Shown piece by piece: positions 1 to 10,600 of a DNA stretch of 29,102 nucleotides (within the stretch, counting starts at the first letter, position 1; every line of letters starts with the position of its first letter). Location: contig JAPFFF010000248.1 in NCBI GenBank assembly GCA_039105265.1, positions 1 to 29,102 of the forward strand, in the 5' to 3' direction. The DNA comes from Tritrichomonas musculus (Eukaryota > Parabasalia > Tritrichomonadida > Tritrichomonadidae). The notes beneath the pieces were generated by a model. The model was not told where the DNA came from and ran no database searches. It saw nothing but the letters and a program-made list of their open reading frames with translations. The position numbers and the translations under genes were made by a program.

Positions 1-359
1 GATAAACCATCTTTAAGCGAGCTTGTCGGAAGTTTTATGAGTTTAATGTTCCAAAAATTTTGGCTTATGTGAAGAAAATCGATTATTTCTTCAAAATCAT
101 CTGTATTGACTAAATAATAAGTTTTTACTTGTTGGTTAATTTCTTGACGCTCAATCTCGGTTAGTTTATCTTTGGAATTACTTTGCATTTTATACATGCT
201 CACTTTAGAAACTATATCGAGAAGAACTGTTGCGTCTTTTCCACCATTGAAACACAAAGCTAAATGCTTTCCATACTTGTCGATAGCCTTTGAAATAACC
301 TCAGAGGTTTCCTTGATCTTTTTTGCAAGAGATGGGGAAAAGCTTATATCTGTAAACAT
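1..359 (-). CDS. FAD synthase-like protein (PAPS reductase family), N-terminal part
   Basis: Reading the minus strand from the ATG at 357-359 gives 119 codons with no stop, running off the left edge. Residues about 27-42 read LALCFNGGKDATVLLD, the ATP-pyrophosphatase P-loop of the PAPS reductase family in the form typical of eukaryotic FAD synthase (SFNGGKDCTVLLHL in Fad1/FLAD1). Further on, YYLVNTDDFEEIIDFL and LIKLPTSSLKDGL match the family pattern of a short strand, a D-x-F-x-E-x-x-x-F helix and a turn ending in GL. FAD synthase adenylates FMN to FAD in the cytosol. The start is the first ATG and lies at the extreme N-terminus, so there is no room for the molybdopterin-binding domain that precedes this domain in animal FLAD1. 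That is compatible with the single-domain fungal type. The alternative is another PAPS reductase-like adenylyltransferase; the C-terminal half would decide and is outside the window. Confidence 0.82.
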   Translation of the reverse strand, partial: MFTDISFSPSLAKKIKETSEVISKAIDKYGKHLALCFNGGKDATVLLDIVSKVSMYKMQSNSKDKLTEIERQEINQQVKTYYLVNTDDFEEIIDFLHISQNFWNIKLIKLPTSSLKDGL

Positions 360-360
360 T

Positions 361-370
361 ATAACGTTAT
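361..370 (-). promoter_or_regulatory. Palindromic ATAACGTTAT just upstream of the FAD synthase-like ATG
   Basis: The perfect 10-bp palindrome ATAACGTTAT ends one base from the ATG of the minus-strand gene. There is no TCA-type initiator near this start. AACGTT also occurs just before the initiator of the kinase gene at 12755 (12735-12740). AACG-containing elements bound by Myb-like factors are known in trichomonad promoters, so this is a candidate core element. The assignment rests on position and similarity only. Confidence 0.35.
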
Positions 371-446
371 AACTTTTTCAAAAAAATTGTATTTTCTACT
401 TTTCAATATAAGTTGGTCAATACAATTTACTTATATGGTAAAAATG

Positions 447-1049
447 TGATATTCCAGGGATGGTTACCGTTACTAATCGGTAAACATTTAAACGTTCTCT
501 ACCGTACCGGTATTACCTTTAAAACTGCCAGTATATGGTAATACCAGTACACTTACCGATTTACCGGGAGAAATGTTACCGGGAATGAAGTGAAGCTTTC
601 AGTAAAACATCGGTATTTATTTTTTGATGATATTATAACATACTTTTCAAAAAATCATTCTAAATTAAATATGTTTGATGCTTGTTATAATGTCAAATTA
701 GAATACCAGTTTCATTATATAATTTTATTTTATTTCATTATATAAATTCTATTTTATATTTAATTATCTTAAGCCTAAAAAAATATTCAATGTCATAGCT
801 TAAAATTTTAACTAAAAATTATAATTATTGTATCAATATAGAATTACCGGTAATTACCAGTAATCATAAAAAAATACATTTTACTACTTTTATGAAAAAA
901 ATCGGTACGAAATTTTTACCGGCGGTTATTTTAAACGTATTTACCGGTATATACTTAATACTCCAAAAAAAATACCAGTATTTACTGCTTACCAGTAGCA
1001 TTCCGGTAAACGGTAAAAACGGATCTCGGTAGCCATCCCTGTGATATTC
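447..1049. mobile_element. Non-autonomous hAT-type MITE with 8-bp target duplication
   Basis: The element runs from 455 to 1041 (587 bp). Its ends are CAGGGATGGTTACCG on the left and, read inward on the other strand, CAGGGATGGCTACCG on the right, which agree at 14 of 15 bases. It is flanked by a perfect 8-bp direct repeat, TGATATTC, at 447-454 and 1042-1049. A CAGGG terminus with an 8-bp duplication is the signature of the hAT superfamily. No reading frame of transposase size is present, so it must have been moved in trans. The outer portions are crowded with TACCG/CGGTA motifs, while 640-840 is nearly free of them. The intact duplication and matching tips suggest a fairly recent insertion. 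Confidence 0.9.
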
Positions 1050-1105
1050 ATTTAAATGATATAAAAAATGATATTTTACATATATTTTTATATCAATTTA
1101 TTTTC

Positions 1106-1124
1106 AAAAAAAAAAAAAAAAAAA
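1106..1124 (+). repeat. 19-base poly(A) run upstream of the multi-UBL gene
   Basis: An uninterrupted run of 19 A lies about 87 bases before the ATG at 1211. Such runs are common in AT-rich protist spacers and may act as nucleosome-poor promoter tracts. There are no target duplications that would mark it as the tail of a retrotransposed copy. Confidence 0.6.
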
Positions 1125-1210
1125 TAGTTAACAAAGATTGTATAAGGTTAAATAAGTAGCATTGAAAAAAAATCGTTATTATTTTTCTTTGACATATAAA
1201 ATTTTTAAAA

Positions 1211-3604
1211 ATGATTTACAATAATAAATATACCTTTAGATTAAACTACGAAGACGAAATACATCGTATTGATACGCCTAGAATATTGGAAGATAAGTCT
1301 GATTTTACTACCTTAGATCTTAAAAATCTTATAAAAAAAAAACTGAAAATTCAGAATGATTTTATACTTACATTAAACAACAAAATGATACCATGTAATC
1401 GAAACTTTTCTGTATCTCTTCTTCAATACTTACCCTATCAACAAATAAAGATTGAGAATCCATTTCCTGGTATAAATGACTCAAAATGTTTGGATGATAT
1501 AGATGTTAAATTTAATCTAAGCGATTTTGGTCTTTTTCCACAAGATAACTCAGTTTTAAAATTTAAAAAATCTGAATTTGAAAATTCAAGTATTTCAAAT
1601 TTAAAAAATCGTTTTATTGAAAATATAAGAAACTTGGGTGCTGATAATAATTGCTTGCTTAATCCATACAATTTAATTTTTTTAACAGATCAAAGATATC
1701 TAACCGATGATGAAGATGCCTTTCAAGTTACTCGAACTCCAATAATAATTATCCGTAGAAATAATAATGATGCTGTTTATCCTCTTAACTTTATCCTCAC
1801 AAATAATAAAATTGTTACCAAATGGTATCATAAAGGTACTACATTCGGGCAAATTGCATATGATATATTTGGCGAAGATTATTATAAATATGCTTTTTTT
1901 TCAGAAAACAAAAGTTATGAAAAAATTGATTATTCTACAAAAGTTAAAAAAATGATTGATATTAATATGGTAAGCACTCAATTTAAAATAGATAATCAAT
2001 TTCGAATAATAAAAAATGACAAATTATCTATCAATTATTCAAGTAATAATTTATCTGACAATATTAATATATCGATGTCTGATATCGAAAATGAAAGAGA
2101 TATACTATACTTTTATAAGATACAGCAGATGATTTCCAAATCTTTTTCAAAAAAACATAATAAGAAAAATTATTACTTAGTCGAAAAGTACAATTTCAAG
2201 GCTAAGATCACTGATTATGATAATATATCTAAAAAAAATATGCAATGTTTTTGTCCAAATGATAAAAATATATACAGCGTAAAATTTTATAAAGATGGCT
2301 CTAAAAGACAAATTTACCTGAAGGATTCTAGTACCGTTTTTAACCTTCGATATCTCATTTCTGTCTATTTAAATTTTGAGATCGAAAATGTTATCATTTT
2401 TAACTATAAAGATAATGATCTTAAGCCTTTAGATGATCAAATTATACTTAAAAATTTGCAATCAAATATAACAAAATATGCTTTTTATGTTGTTCACAAA
2501 GATGATAGAACTGTATTAACTACTAGCAAAAATCATGATTACAATATGTTGATATATAACAATTTGGAATCTGATACTTTTATATCTAATCTATTTATTA
2601 ATCAAAACGCTGAAACACCCACCTTTATTGATGATAAGCATTTCATTGATGTATCTCCTCTCCCTGAAGGTGGCAAAGAAGATGAATACTCTACTTTGCT
2701 TAAGAGTGATAAGGAAAACGACGATTATCTTACTATAGAAGAACATCAATCAGACAAAGGATATGATCTCCATAAGAGCGATTATCATCTTACAACAGTA
2801 AAAACTGATCTTAGTCCTCCTGAAACAAAAAAAGATAACGATATTCCTTCTAAAAAAGCTCCAAAAGGCCAAGTAATTAAAAACACTAACAAGCTGAAGA
2901 AAGCTTATACCCCAAAAATTGTTCCCCAGATAGACGAAAGCAGTGAAATGCAAAATAATAATAATAATAAAGTTATTGAAGAAAAGAATAAAGAGATTGA
3001 AGAAAATGAAAATCATATGGGAAAAGCCAAAAAGACGGAACGGAAAGATATTTTAAATAAATCAGGAGTAATTACAGAATTAGATTATTTAACGCTAACA
3101 TTTTTGTATAATGGCAAAGAGTTAGTTTTTTATCAACCAAATAACAATGAAAATCTCAATATTCTTGAATCAAAAATTTGTCGTTTTTACGATTTAAATT
3201 GTAAAATAGACTTTTATTTAGAAAATGATCCTACTAAAAAAAGTATTAAAGATGTTTTCTTTGATACAATGGAAAAAATGCAAAGGATAATGGTTTTAAG
3301 GACGAATGATCCAATTGAAAAAACAATATACTACAAAATTTATGGTGAAAATGATGAACATCGCATTGATGATGTTAAAACTGTTGGAGAGCTGAAACGT
3401 AAAATAATTAAATTGCATAAGAGATTTAAATTGAATAATATTAATATTATTTTTGGAGGAAAATTCTTGGATGATAAAGTTTCTCTTAACAAGTTATCTT
3501 CACCAATTGATAATGAAAAAAATAAGATAGTATTGACGATCTATCAAAATAAATCGATTATTGACTTTTCTACAACAATTGTTTTAAAGAACGATAAAAA
3601 ATAG
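1211..3604 (+). CDS. Multi-module ubiquitin-like (beta-grasp) protein
   Basis: The 797-residue product has no signal peptide or membrane segment. The clearest module is at residues about 704-780 (KTIYYKIYGENDEHRID, then VGELKRKIIKLH, then NIIFGGKFLDD), which follows the ubiquitin order: strand pair, helix, I-x-F-x-G-K-x-L. Similar strand-helix-strand layouts recur at about 1-85, 92-183, 187-265, 352-432 and 623-700, giving about six modules. Residues 440-615 form a charged, low-complexity linker with poly-Asn and acid/Lys stretches. No module ends in Gly-Gly, so these look like built-in ubiquitin-like domains and not a precursor cleaved for conjugation. Proteins with internal UBLs commonly bind proteasomes, p97 or ubiquitin ligases, but no such partner domain is seen, so the function is unknown. 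The ATG used is the first in the frame. The gene sits between two MITEs. Confidence 0.75.
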   Translation: MIYNNKYTFRLNYEDEIHRIDTPRILEDKSDFTTLDLKNLIKKKLKIQNDFILTLNNKMIPCNRNFSVSLLQYLPYQQIKIENPFPGINDSKCLDDIDVKFNLSDFGLFPQDNSVLKFKKSEFENSSISNLKNRFIENIRNLGADNNCLLNPYNLIFLTDQRYLTDDEDAFQVTRTPIIIIRRNNNDAVYPLNFILTNNKIVTKWYHKGTTFGQIAYDIFGEDYYKYAFFSENKSYEKIDYSTKVKKMIDINMVSTQFKIDNQFRIIKNDKLSINYSSNNLSDNINISMSDIENERDILYFYKIQQMISKSFSKKHNKKNYYLVEKYNFKAKITDYDNISKKNMQCFCPNDKNIYSVKFYKDGSKRQIYLKDSSTVFNLRYLISVYLNFEIENVIIFNYKDNDLKPLDDQIILKNLQSNITKYAFYVVHKDDRTVLTTSKNHDYNMLIYNNLESDTFISNLFINQNAETPTFIDDKHFIDVSPLPEGGKEDEYSTLLKSDKENDDYLTIEEHQSDKGYDLHKSDYHLTTVKTDLSPPETKKDNDIPSKKAPKGQVIKNTNKLKKAYTPKIVPQIDESSEMQNNNNNKVIEEKNKEIEENENHMGKAKKTERKDILNKSGVITELDYLTLTFLYNGKELVFYQPNNNENLNILESKICRFYDLNCKIDFYLENDPTKKSIKDVFFDTMEKMQRIMVLRTNDPIEKTIYYKIYGENDEHRIDDVKTVGELKRKIIKLHKRFKLNNINIIFGGKFLDDKVSLNKLSSPIDNEKNKIVLTIYQNKSIIDFSTTIVLKNDKK

Positions 3605-3725
3605 GTGTTGCAACGATAGAAAAAAAAGACGATTTTTTTTCTTTAACCTATCTTTACAAAAAACATATAAATATATTACAAAAATGATACTTGTTATTTC
3701 CATATATTTATTTTTAAGAAATATC

Positions 3726-4455
3726 TATCAGCAGTGGAAATATCACTTTTGAATTTTCACAAGGTTCGTTCGATTTTGAACCTTTCGAAAAAAGTAAAAT
3801 TTTTACTTTCGGCCGTATGCCGTAGAAATTTTGTAAAATAAACTATTCAATGAACGACCAAATAGCCGTATTTTACAAAACCGCCGAAGGGCTAAAGTAA
3901 AAATTAAGCCTTGGTTTTTGTATTTACAATTGTATACAACTTGTCCGTTTAAAAATTACAATTGTAATTACAATTGTAAATACGTTATTTTCTCGATATT
4001 AGTTTTTTATTTTTATCTTGATCTACAATTATTTTTTTTATAATAAAAATGTTTTAAATAATTTAAAAATAAAAAGATAAAATAGTAAAATGTTTTTCAA
4101 ATTAAATAATATTATTTTTGATTCATCATAAAACAAAAAAGATTTATTCGCATTCAAAAAGTTTCATTAATACTACAAATCAAAAAATCGTTATTTTATG
4201 AAAAAAGACGTTAAAAAGACGTTTATAGTATTTGTGATGTAAAATAAGGCCTAGTAAAAATATAAGATTTTCTGGTATTTTTATTATTTATTTTATATAT
4301 TATTTATTTATTTATAAAACATTATTTTTGACCAACATTGATCAAAAATAGAGATATTTTTAATTCAAATTTCACATATTTTTTGTTTGATATTTCGTTT
4401 CAAAAAAATCGAAAAACCTTGTGAAAATTCAAAAGTGATATTTCCACTGCTGATA
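3726..4455. mobile_element. Non-autonomous DNA transposon (MITE) with long perfect TIRs, Tc1/mariner-like ends
   Basis: Positions 3721-3766 and 4415-4460 are exact reverse complements over 46 bp, and similarity continues imperfectly inward for about 20 bp more. Taking the TA at 3726-3727 and 4454-4455 as the target duplication gives a 726-bp element starting TCAGCAGTGG and ending with its complement. The extra symmetry outside TA (ATATC and GATAT) is then explained by a palindromic target site. A TA duplication suits Tc1/mariner, a family known from trichomonads. Interior DNA is AT-rich and noncoding. An alternative is a longer target duplication outside 3721/4460, where TTTAAGAA and TTTAAAAA match at 7 of 8 bases; in such AT-rich DNA that is weak. 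Confidence 0.8.
3799..3905. repeat. Imperfect inverted repeat inside the second MITE
   Basis: The arm at about 3800-3840 (ending in TTTTGTAAAATA) is roughly complementary to the arm at about 3869-3905 (starting with TATTTTACAAAA), with a spacer of about 28 bases. The outer parts pair TTTTTACTTT with AAAGTAAAAA, and the GC-rich middles pair imperfectly. It could be a nested palindrome or a subterminal transposase-binding structure. Confidence 0.5.
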
Positions 4456-4612
4456 GATATTTTAAAAAACTGAGTAATAATTTATATTTAGTATTAAGTA
4501 TAAACGATATTTATTTATTTATTTAATATATCCATTAGATATTTTATTTTTCATTCAATTTACATATAAAAATTATTATTAAATTTTATGTAAATAATTC
4601 AATTTAAAAACA

Positions 4613-4617
4613 TCATT
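4613..4617 (+). promoter_or_regulatory. Possible initiator (TCATT) upstream of the BEACH gene
   Basis: TCATT at 4613-4617 fits the trichomonad initiator TCA+1-Py-(T/A), placing a start site at A4615, about 43 bases before the open frame. If used, it argues that transcription begins close to 4658 and that the N-terminal codons before the first ATG really are transcribed. The motif is short and expected by chance in AT-rich DNA. Confidence 0.25.
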
Positions 4618-4657
4618 CAATTTTTTTATTTGAACAAGTTTATAGTGAAAATCGATT

Positions 4658-7600
4658 TTGTTGTGCAATTCTATTTGTGATAATACTACATTTAATCTGT
4701 TAAAAGCTTGGTTTTCTACAACAATTTCAAAAAATAATTTTGAACAATTAATTGCACCTTATTTACTTAATATCAATTTTCAATTTCCTCAAGAACAGCT
4801 TGCAAAACTTTTTAAATCTATCAGAACTCCACCAAAATCGTTATTGATTATTGATTCATCAACAAAAATTTCCCCTTTTGAGTATTTTATATTACGTTTT
4901 TTTGATCCACATCCTTCAGACTTTTATTACTTATCTTATTTCCACCTACTTTGTTGCCTATCAATTGATAGATTTGATATTTTTTGTTTACCATTTCTTC
5001 GTTCTCTCAGCGTTCAGCAAAATATTAAACTTATTACGAAATTGCCTGACTGCAAATCTGTTTTTATACATTTGATGGATCTTTTAAGCAAAACAGAAGA
5101 AACCTTTTTAATGGCATTTAATCGCCTCTTCCAATCATTCGATAGAATTTCATCTTCAATTCTACCTTTTTTCAATTTATGTTTTAGAAAAGCTTTAAAT
5201 AAATCAGTTTTTGTCACCAATTTTGATGTTATGCTAACAATAATCTCTAAACTACCTGAAAATTCTTATCTTGCTAACGACTTTTTTTTCTCAGCTTTTA
5301 TTTCTGATTTATCAATTTGTAAAGCTTATGCTTCTAATTTAAAAAAAGGTTTTTTATTGCAAATCAATCCAAAATGCAAGCGAATGCCCATTTCATTTTT
5401 AAAATTTTTGCTTTTGACAGAAACACAAATCAAATTAACAGATCAAATTATTTGGTCATTTTTTCAAATGTCTCCTTCGCTTATTTTTGAATTGCTCGAT
5501 AGCTATTCCGAATCAAATTTGTTTGATATTTGGAAAAAATTATTATTAAAAGTTCAAAATTATCCACAAATTCAAGATATTCATCTTAATATTTTTTATT
5601 ATCTTTTATTATCATCAATCAAACATCCTTGCTTGATTAAAATTTTCAAGGATTTAAATTTCCCAAATTTTTGTGATGACATAGTTTTTTTGAAGAGAAA
5701 AGCAAATTCAATTTTATCATTTCAAAAAATATCTTTTTTGTCCTTATATTTATTATTTTGCCGTCTTGATGATGGAATATCAAATGATTTTGTTTTAACT
5801 TATGATTTACGATCAAATTTGACCAGAATTCTATCAAATAAAGGCCAATTTGAATATTTAGAAAATTTTTTAATTTGGGTTATAAACCCAACAAATGAAT
5901 TATTCCAAATGGAAGGAATAACCTTTCCTAAATCAAAAGAAATTTTCTCTTTATTACCTCCTCCTTCTTACACATTTTCAACCAAAATTGCTCCTATTAT
6001 TATTTCTTTGTTAATTAAAATTGGAATTTCCGACCATTTTAATGATTCTTCGTTTATTAAATTTATTGATTCAATAAATAAAATCAATAAATGGGAAAGA
6101 GCTCCTAATAATTTATTAATTGGTATCACTGACATATCTGTTCTATTAAGCATAATTTCTCATGCAATGAAAAATGATTCTTTTTTTAACTTGTTAACAT
6201 CTGCTCTTTCAATTTCATGCGTTTTTCCAGTTTTTTATAAGTCATATTCATTAATTTCTAGCAACGATCAAAAACTTCTGAATTTTTTAATATCGATTTC
6301 TTCTACAACACCGCTTGTTAACGACTTTTTGAGAATTGATTCAAAGCACAAACTGAACTTTTCATGCATGAATGGAACAATTGTAATGTGGGTGAGATTT
6401 TTACACCAACCAGTTCGGATTGCCAAAATTAATATGAATTCAAATATTAAAATTTATATAAAAAGAGATGAAAACACGTTTATATTAGAAGTAAGAAAAG
6501 GAACATCTAAATTTATTCCAATGAATGATGACATAGGAGGATGGTATTTCATTGTAATTGAAATTAAGCCAAAAATGATTTCAATGTCTGTCAACCTAGC
6601 CAAAGTAAAAATAGAAGGTCAATTTGGCCAAAATGCAACAATTTCAATTGGTAAAAGCACATCTTTCTATGATATGCAAAGTTTCCACTTTTTCAGAGCA
6701 GAATTAAGTACAGTTAATGTTTGTCGGTTATTTTCTCTCGGACCAAATTATAAGTCAAATTTTGTTGATAATTTCATAACGATAAACGGTTATGAGTCAC
6801 TTTTTTTCCTAAAAAACAACTTCATTTCATCTCTGTATTTTCAATGGATGACAAATATGAAACCCTTGAATCTTGATACAAAAAATTCAGAAGGTTTGTT
6901 TGGCAAAAACTATGAATTTGGAATTTCACCACCTTATGGTCAACTTTTGACCACTCAGAAAAATTCAATGCTTGAAAAGAATAATTCAATTCTTAAGAAA
7001 AGATTTTGTTTTGATTCGTTCATAAATTCGCTTGATTCTATCGGCGGCATCTCACTTGTCATCCACTTTTTGGCCGAAATAATTCTGAAGAAGAAGGAAC
7101 TTCACTCTCTTGCATTCAGCCTCTTTGAAATCCTCGTCAGCAGGTTCCCGTTCATTCACTTCTACTTCGAAAAAAACAAGGCCTACCAAATGATTGGGCG
7201 GCTTCTTTGGAAGTCTTCACACGACCCGAAGGCGATATTCAAATGCGCAATGTCGATTCGCAATGGTAAATGCGTTGTAACAAATGTTGACGTTGTTAGA
7301 TACTGGCTCTTTGGACCATCACTTTTTAACTGCGAGTTTTATGACTTGGCAAAAACAATCCTAGACTCGCTCGAAGGCGAGTTTGCTGAGGACAACTTGT
7401 GCATGCTGGAGGCCGCTGACTGCTTCAGCAGCCTCATAAAGTCAATCTCAAATTCGAGGAATCATTCTGAGAAGTTCTTGTCAGTTTTGATGGCCCTCGC
7501 ACTCAAGTTAACAAATCTGAATAACGCGCAGAATCATGCGTCAATGATCATCAAGTATCTTCTCGTCTATCACTTCAAAAATCCAAGCAATGAATACATT

Positions 7601-10600
7601 CAAAAAGTTCAAAACGCTGATAATGAGTGTATTCAAAAAGTTCAAAATAACGATAATAAATGTATTCAAAATAACGATAATGAATGCATTCAAAAAGTTG
7701 ATTTTGATGATGATCTTGTGTGTGATAAAGTGAAAAAGAAAAGTTTGATGCTGAATGGCTCAAATGAAGCGGTTTCTTTGATTCACCTATTGAGTCAAAT
7801 TTTATTCATCTTTGGCAAAAAAGTTTCTGTTTCATTAGACCTTCTTTTGCCAATGTTCATAAACAGTCCGACACCTGTTTTGAGCAGTCTTTACGACCTT
7901 ATGATGAAATACTTGCCTCCGATTCATCATACGTCACTTATCGTTGCCATGAGCCGCAGCAGTAGCAACAGCGAGTTCTCTGAGTATGTCTATTCGTACT
8001 CGACATCCTTCATATTCAAAGCGAGCGAGAACTCGTACAGCCAATTCTACCAAGTAACGATTCCCATTCTATATCTTCTTTCGCAAGAGCGTAAAGAAGA
8101 GTTGATCATCGCCATTCTGTCAGCAGCAGCGACGATCTTGGATTACTTTAAAGAGTATCCGTCGTTCATTTTTGACCATTTGTATCGTTTCCTTATCAAA
8201 TTAACAACGATGAATAAAATGTCATTTTTTTTCGGCCATGAACCGAACTCGAGTTCTGGACAGATAACTCCTTTTTGTCACTTTTTACTAAAAATATTAA
8301 TTTGTGCTCTTTTTAATCTTCATTCGTATGAATGCGTGAAGTCATTCATTCATGCTTTCATAACTCTTGATCAAGGCGAATATTCGATCTTTGTTATTGG
8401 ATATTTGTTTGATCGTTTGTCTGACTACAATTATGAGAAATGTTCGTCAAATATGCAGCTTATGTCGAACATTGTCAACGACCTTTTCATGAATATTCCT
8501 TTCATTCTTCGTGAGAGGATAGTTAATCCTCCTCCTTACATTCCATTTCTGATTAAAAACGCGTGCAATTTCATTGATTTTTACAGCACGCCTGAAATCG
8601 TTAATCATTTCGTGTTTCTTTTGAATGAAATTTCGTTTAATTCGACAACAATTGCTATGAGTATTGTTTCAATTGTTTCTGAGTGTAAAGTAATTCAATC
8701 TCTTCCTAACTTTAAAGAAATAATTTGCATGCTTGAGTCGCCAATGATGATGTTGAATTCGAAGCCAAAAAAAATTGCTTTGAAATTCGATTCTTCAAAA
8801 TTTCTGAGCTTTATTGAAAATGTGGGAAATTCTGATATTGATTGCTTCCTGTCTCTTTATTGTAATTCTGTCCTGGCTCAAGCAGTCAATGCTCACTCGT
8901 TCTTCTCTCAACAGGAGGAAAATGACGAGATGCTTTCAAAATGGAAAGAAATTTTCACACAATTAAACTTTCCTGGCTCTAAAATTTACGAGAATTGTCC
9001 GGTAAAGTACAAAGTTGATGACTCAACAGTCAGGTATCAAGTAAGAAGAGTTCTTCTTCCAATGAATCCTTCTTTGGATCATCAATATTTGGACTTCTGG
9101 GAGACAAAATACTCAAATAACGAAGAAAAACCGGTTATTAAATTGACATTGAATGAAGTCTTTGAAAAATTGAATTACTCGCATACAAATGAAATTCTTT
9201 TCACTGCTGAGTCATCAAGGCTTCATGGCACGTCGATCATCCAAGGCTTCTTCGTTGTTACTAAGAAAACGATCAAGTTTTATGGTGAAAATGATCGTTT
9301 TCTGAATTTCAATGTTGGAAGAATTCATTCAATTCGTTTGATTGATTATCAACACCAACCGATTGGAATTTTTGTGAATGAGAAAGACATGAACTCAAGG
9401 TTTATTTCGAACTCAGCAATGTTTGCTTTCAAGGCTGCAGCGTTGAGAAATGACTTCATAAACAACATTGAAAAAAACTTTCAAATTAAAATTGTTCGTT
9501 CGATTGATTTTGACCAACTTAACAGTGTCACTTTTAACTGGTCAGCTGGTCGAATAACAAATTTTGACTACTTATTGTATTTGAACTTTTTGAGTGGAAG
9601 GACCTGGTCTGATCTGACACGGTACCCAATTTTTCCTTGGGTCTGTTTGGACTTCTCAAAAAGTGGACCCGTTAAAAGAGACTTGAAGTTCCCTTTCTTC
9701 GCCCAAACCGAAGAACAGAAGTCGTCATGCTTGAAGTATTACAAGATGACACAGGAGATTCCAGACGAGCTTCCTCACTACTACTCAAATTACGTGTCAA
9801 ATGTGGGAAGCACTCTCTACTTCCTAGTGAGACTCGAGCCATTCACAACGGAGGAGATCGAGTACCAGGGAGGAAGGCTCGACAGCCCCGACAGGTCATT
9901 CCAGTCATTCGAAATTGCGGCAAACGTGATGACCAACCCCGGCGAGAAGAGCACGCTCGAGCTCATCCCTGAGGCGTACTTCATGCCTGACTTCTTGATC
10001 AACGTAAACAAAATAAAATTTCCAATGTCGCCGATAAAGAAGGTCGAAATAAGCGACGTAAAACTGCCACACTGGGCAACAACGAAGTTCACAAAACTAA
10101 AACCAAAACAATCAACTGTTAAAGAACCAAAATTAGAACAATCAACTGTTAAAGAACCAAAATTGGAACAATCAACTGTTAAAGAACCAAAACTAGAACA
10201 ATCAACTGTTAAAGAACCAAAATTGGAACAATCAACTGTTAAAGAACCAAAACTAGAACAATCAACTGTTAAAGAACCAAAATTGGAACAATCAACTGTT
10301 AAAGAACCAAAACTAGAACAATCAACTGTTAAAGAACCAAAACTAGAACAATCAACTGTTAAAGAACCAAAACTAGAACAATCAACTGTTAAAGAACCAA
10401 AATTGGAACAATCAACTGTTAAAGAACCAAAACTAGAACAATCAACTGTTAAAGAACCAAAATTGGAACAATCAACTGTTAAAGAACCAAAATTGGAACA
10501 ATCAACTGTTAAAGAACCAAAACTAGAACAATCAACTGTTAAAGAACCAAAATTGGAACAATCAACTGTTAAAGAACCAAAATTGGAACAATCAACTGTT

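Noticed and set aside
172-372. 66-residue plus-strand frame near the left edge
   Set aside because: The opposite strand carries the FAD synthase-like sequence with the FNGGKD motif over the same bases, and this frame begins within it at a non-ATG codon.
3713-4468. TTAA next to both ends of the second MITE as a piggyBac-type target duplication
   Set aside because: TTAA is not directly adjacent to the inverted repeat and the ends do not start with CCC/CCY. TA adjacent to matched TIRs fits better.
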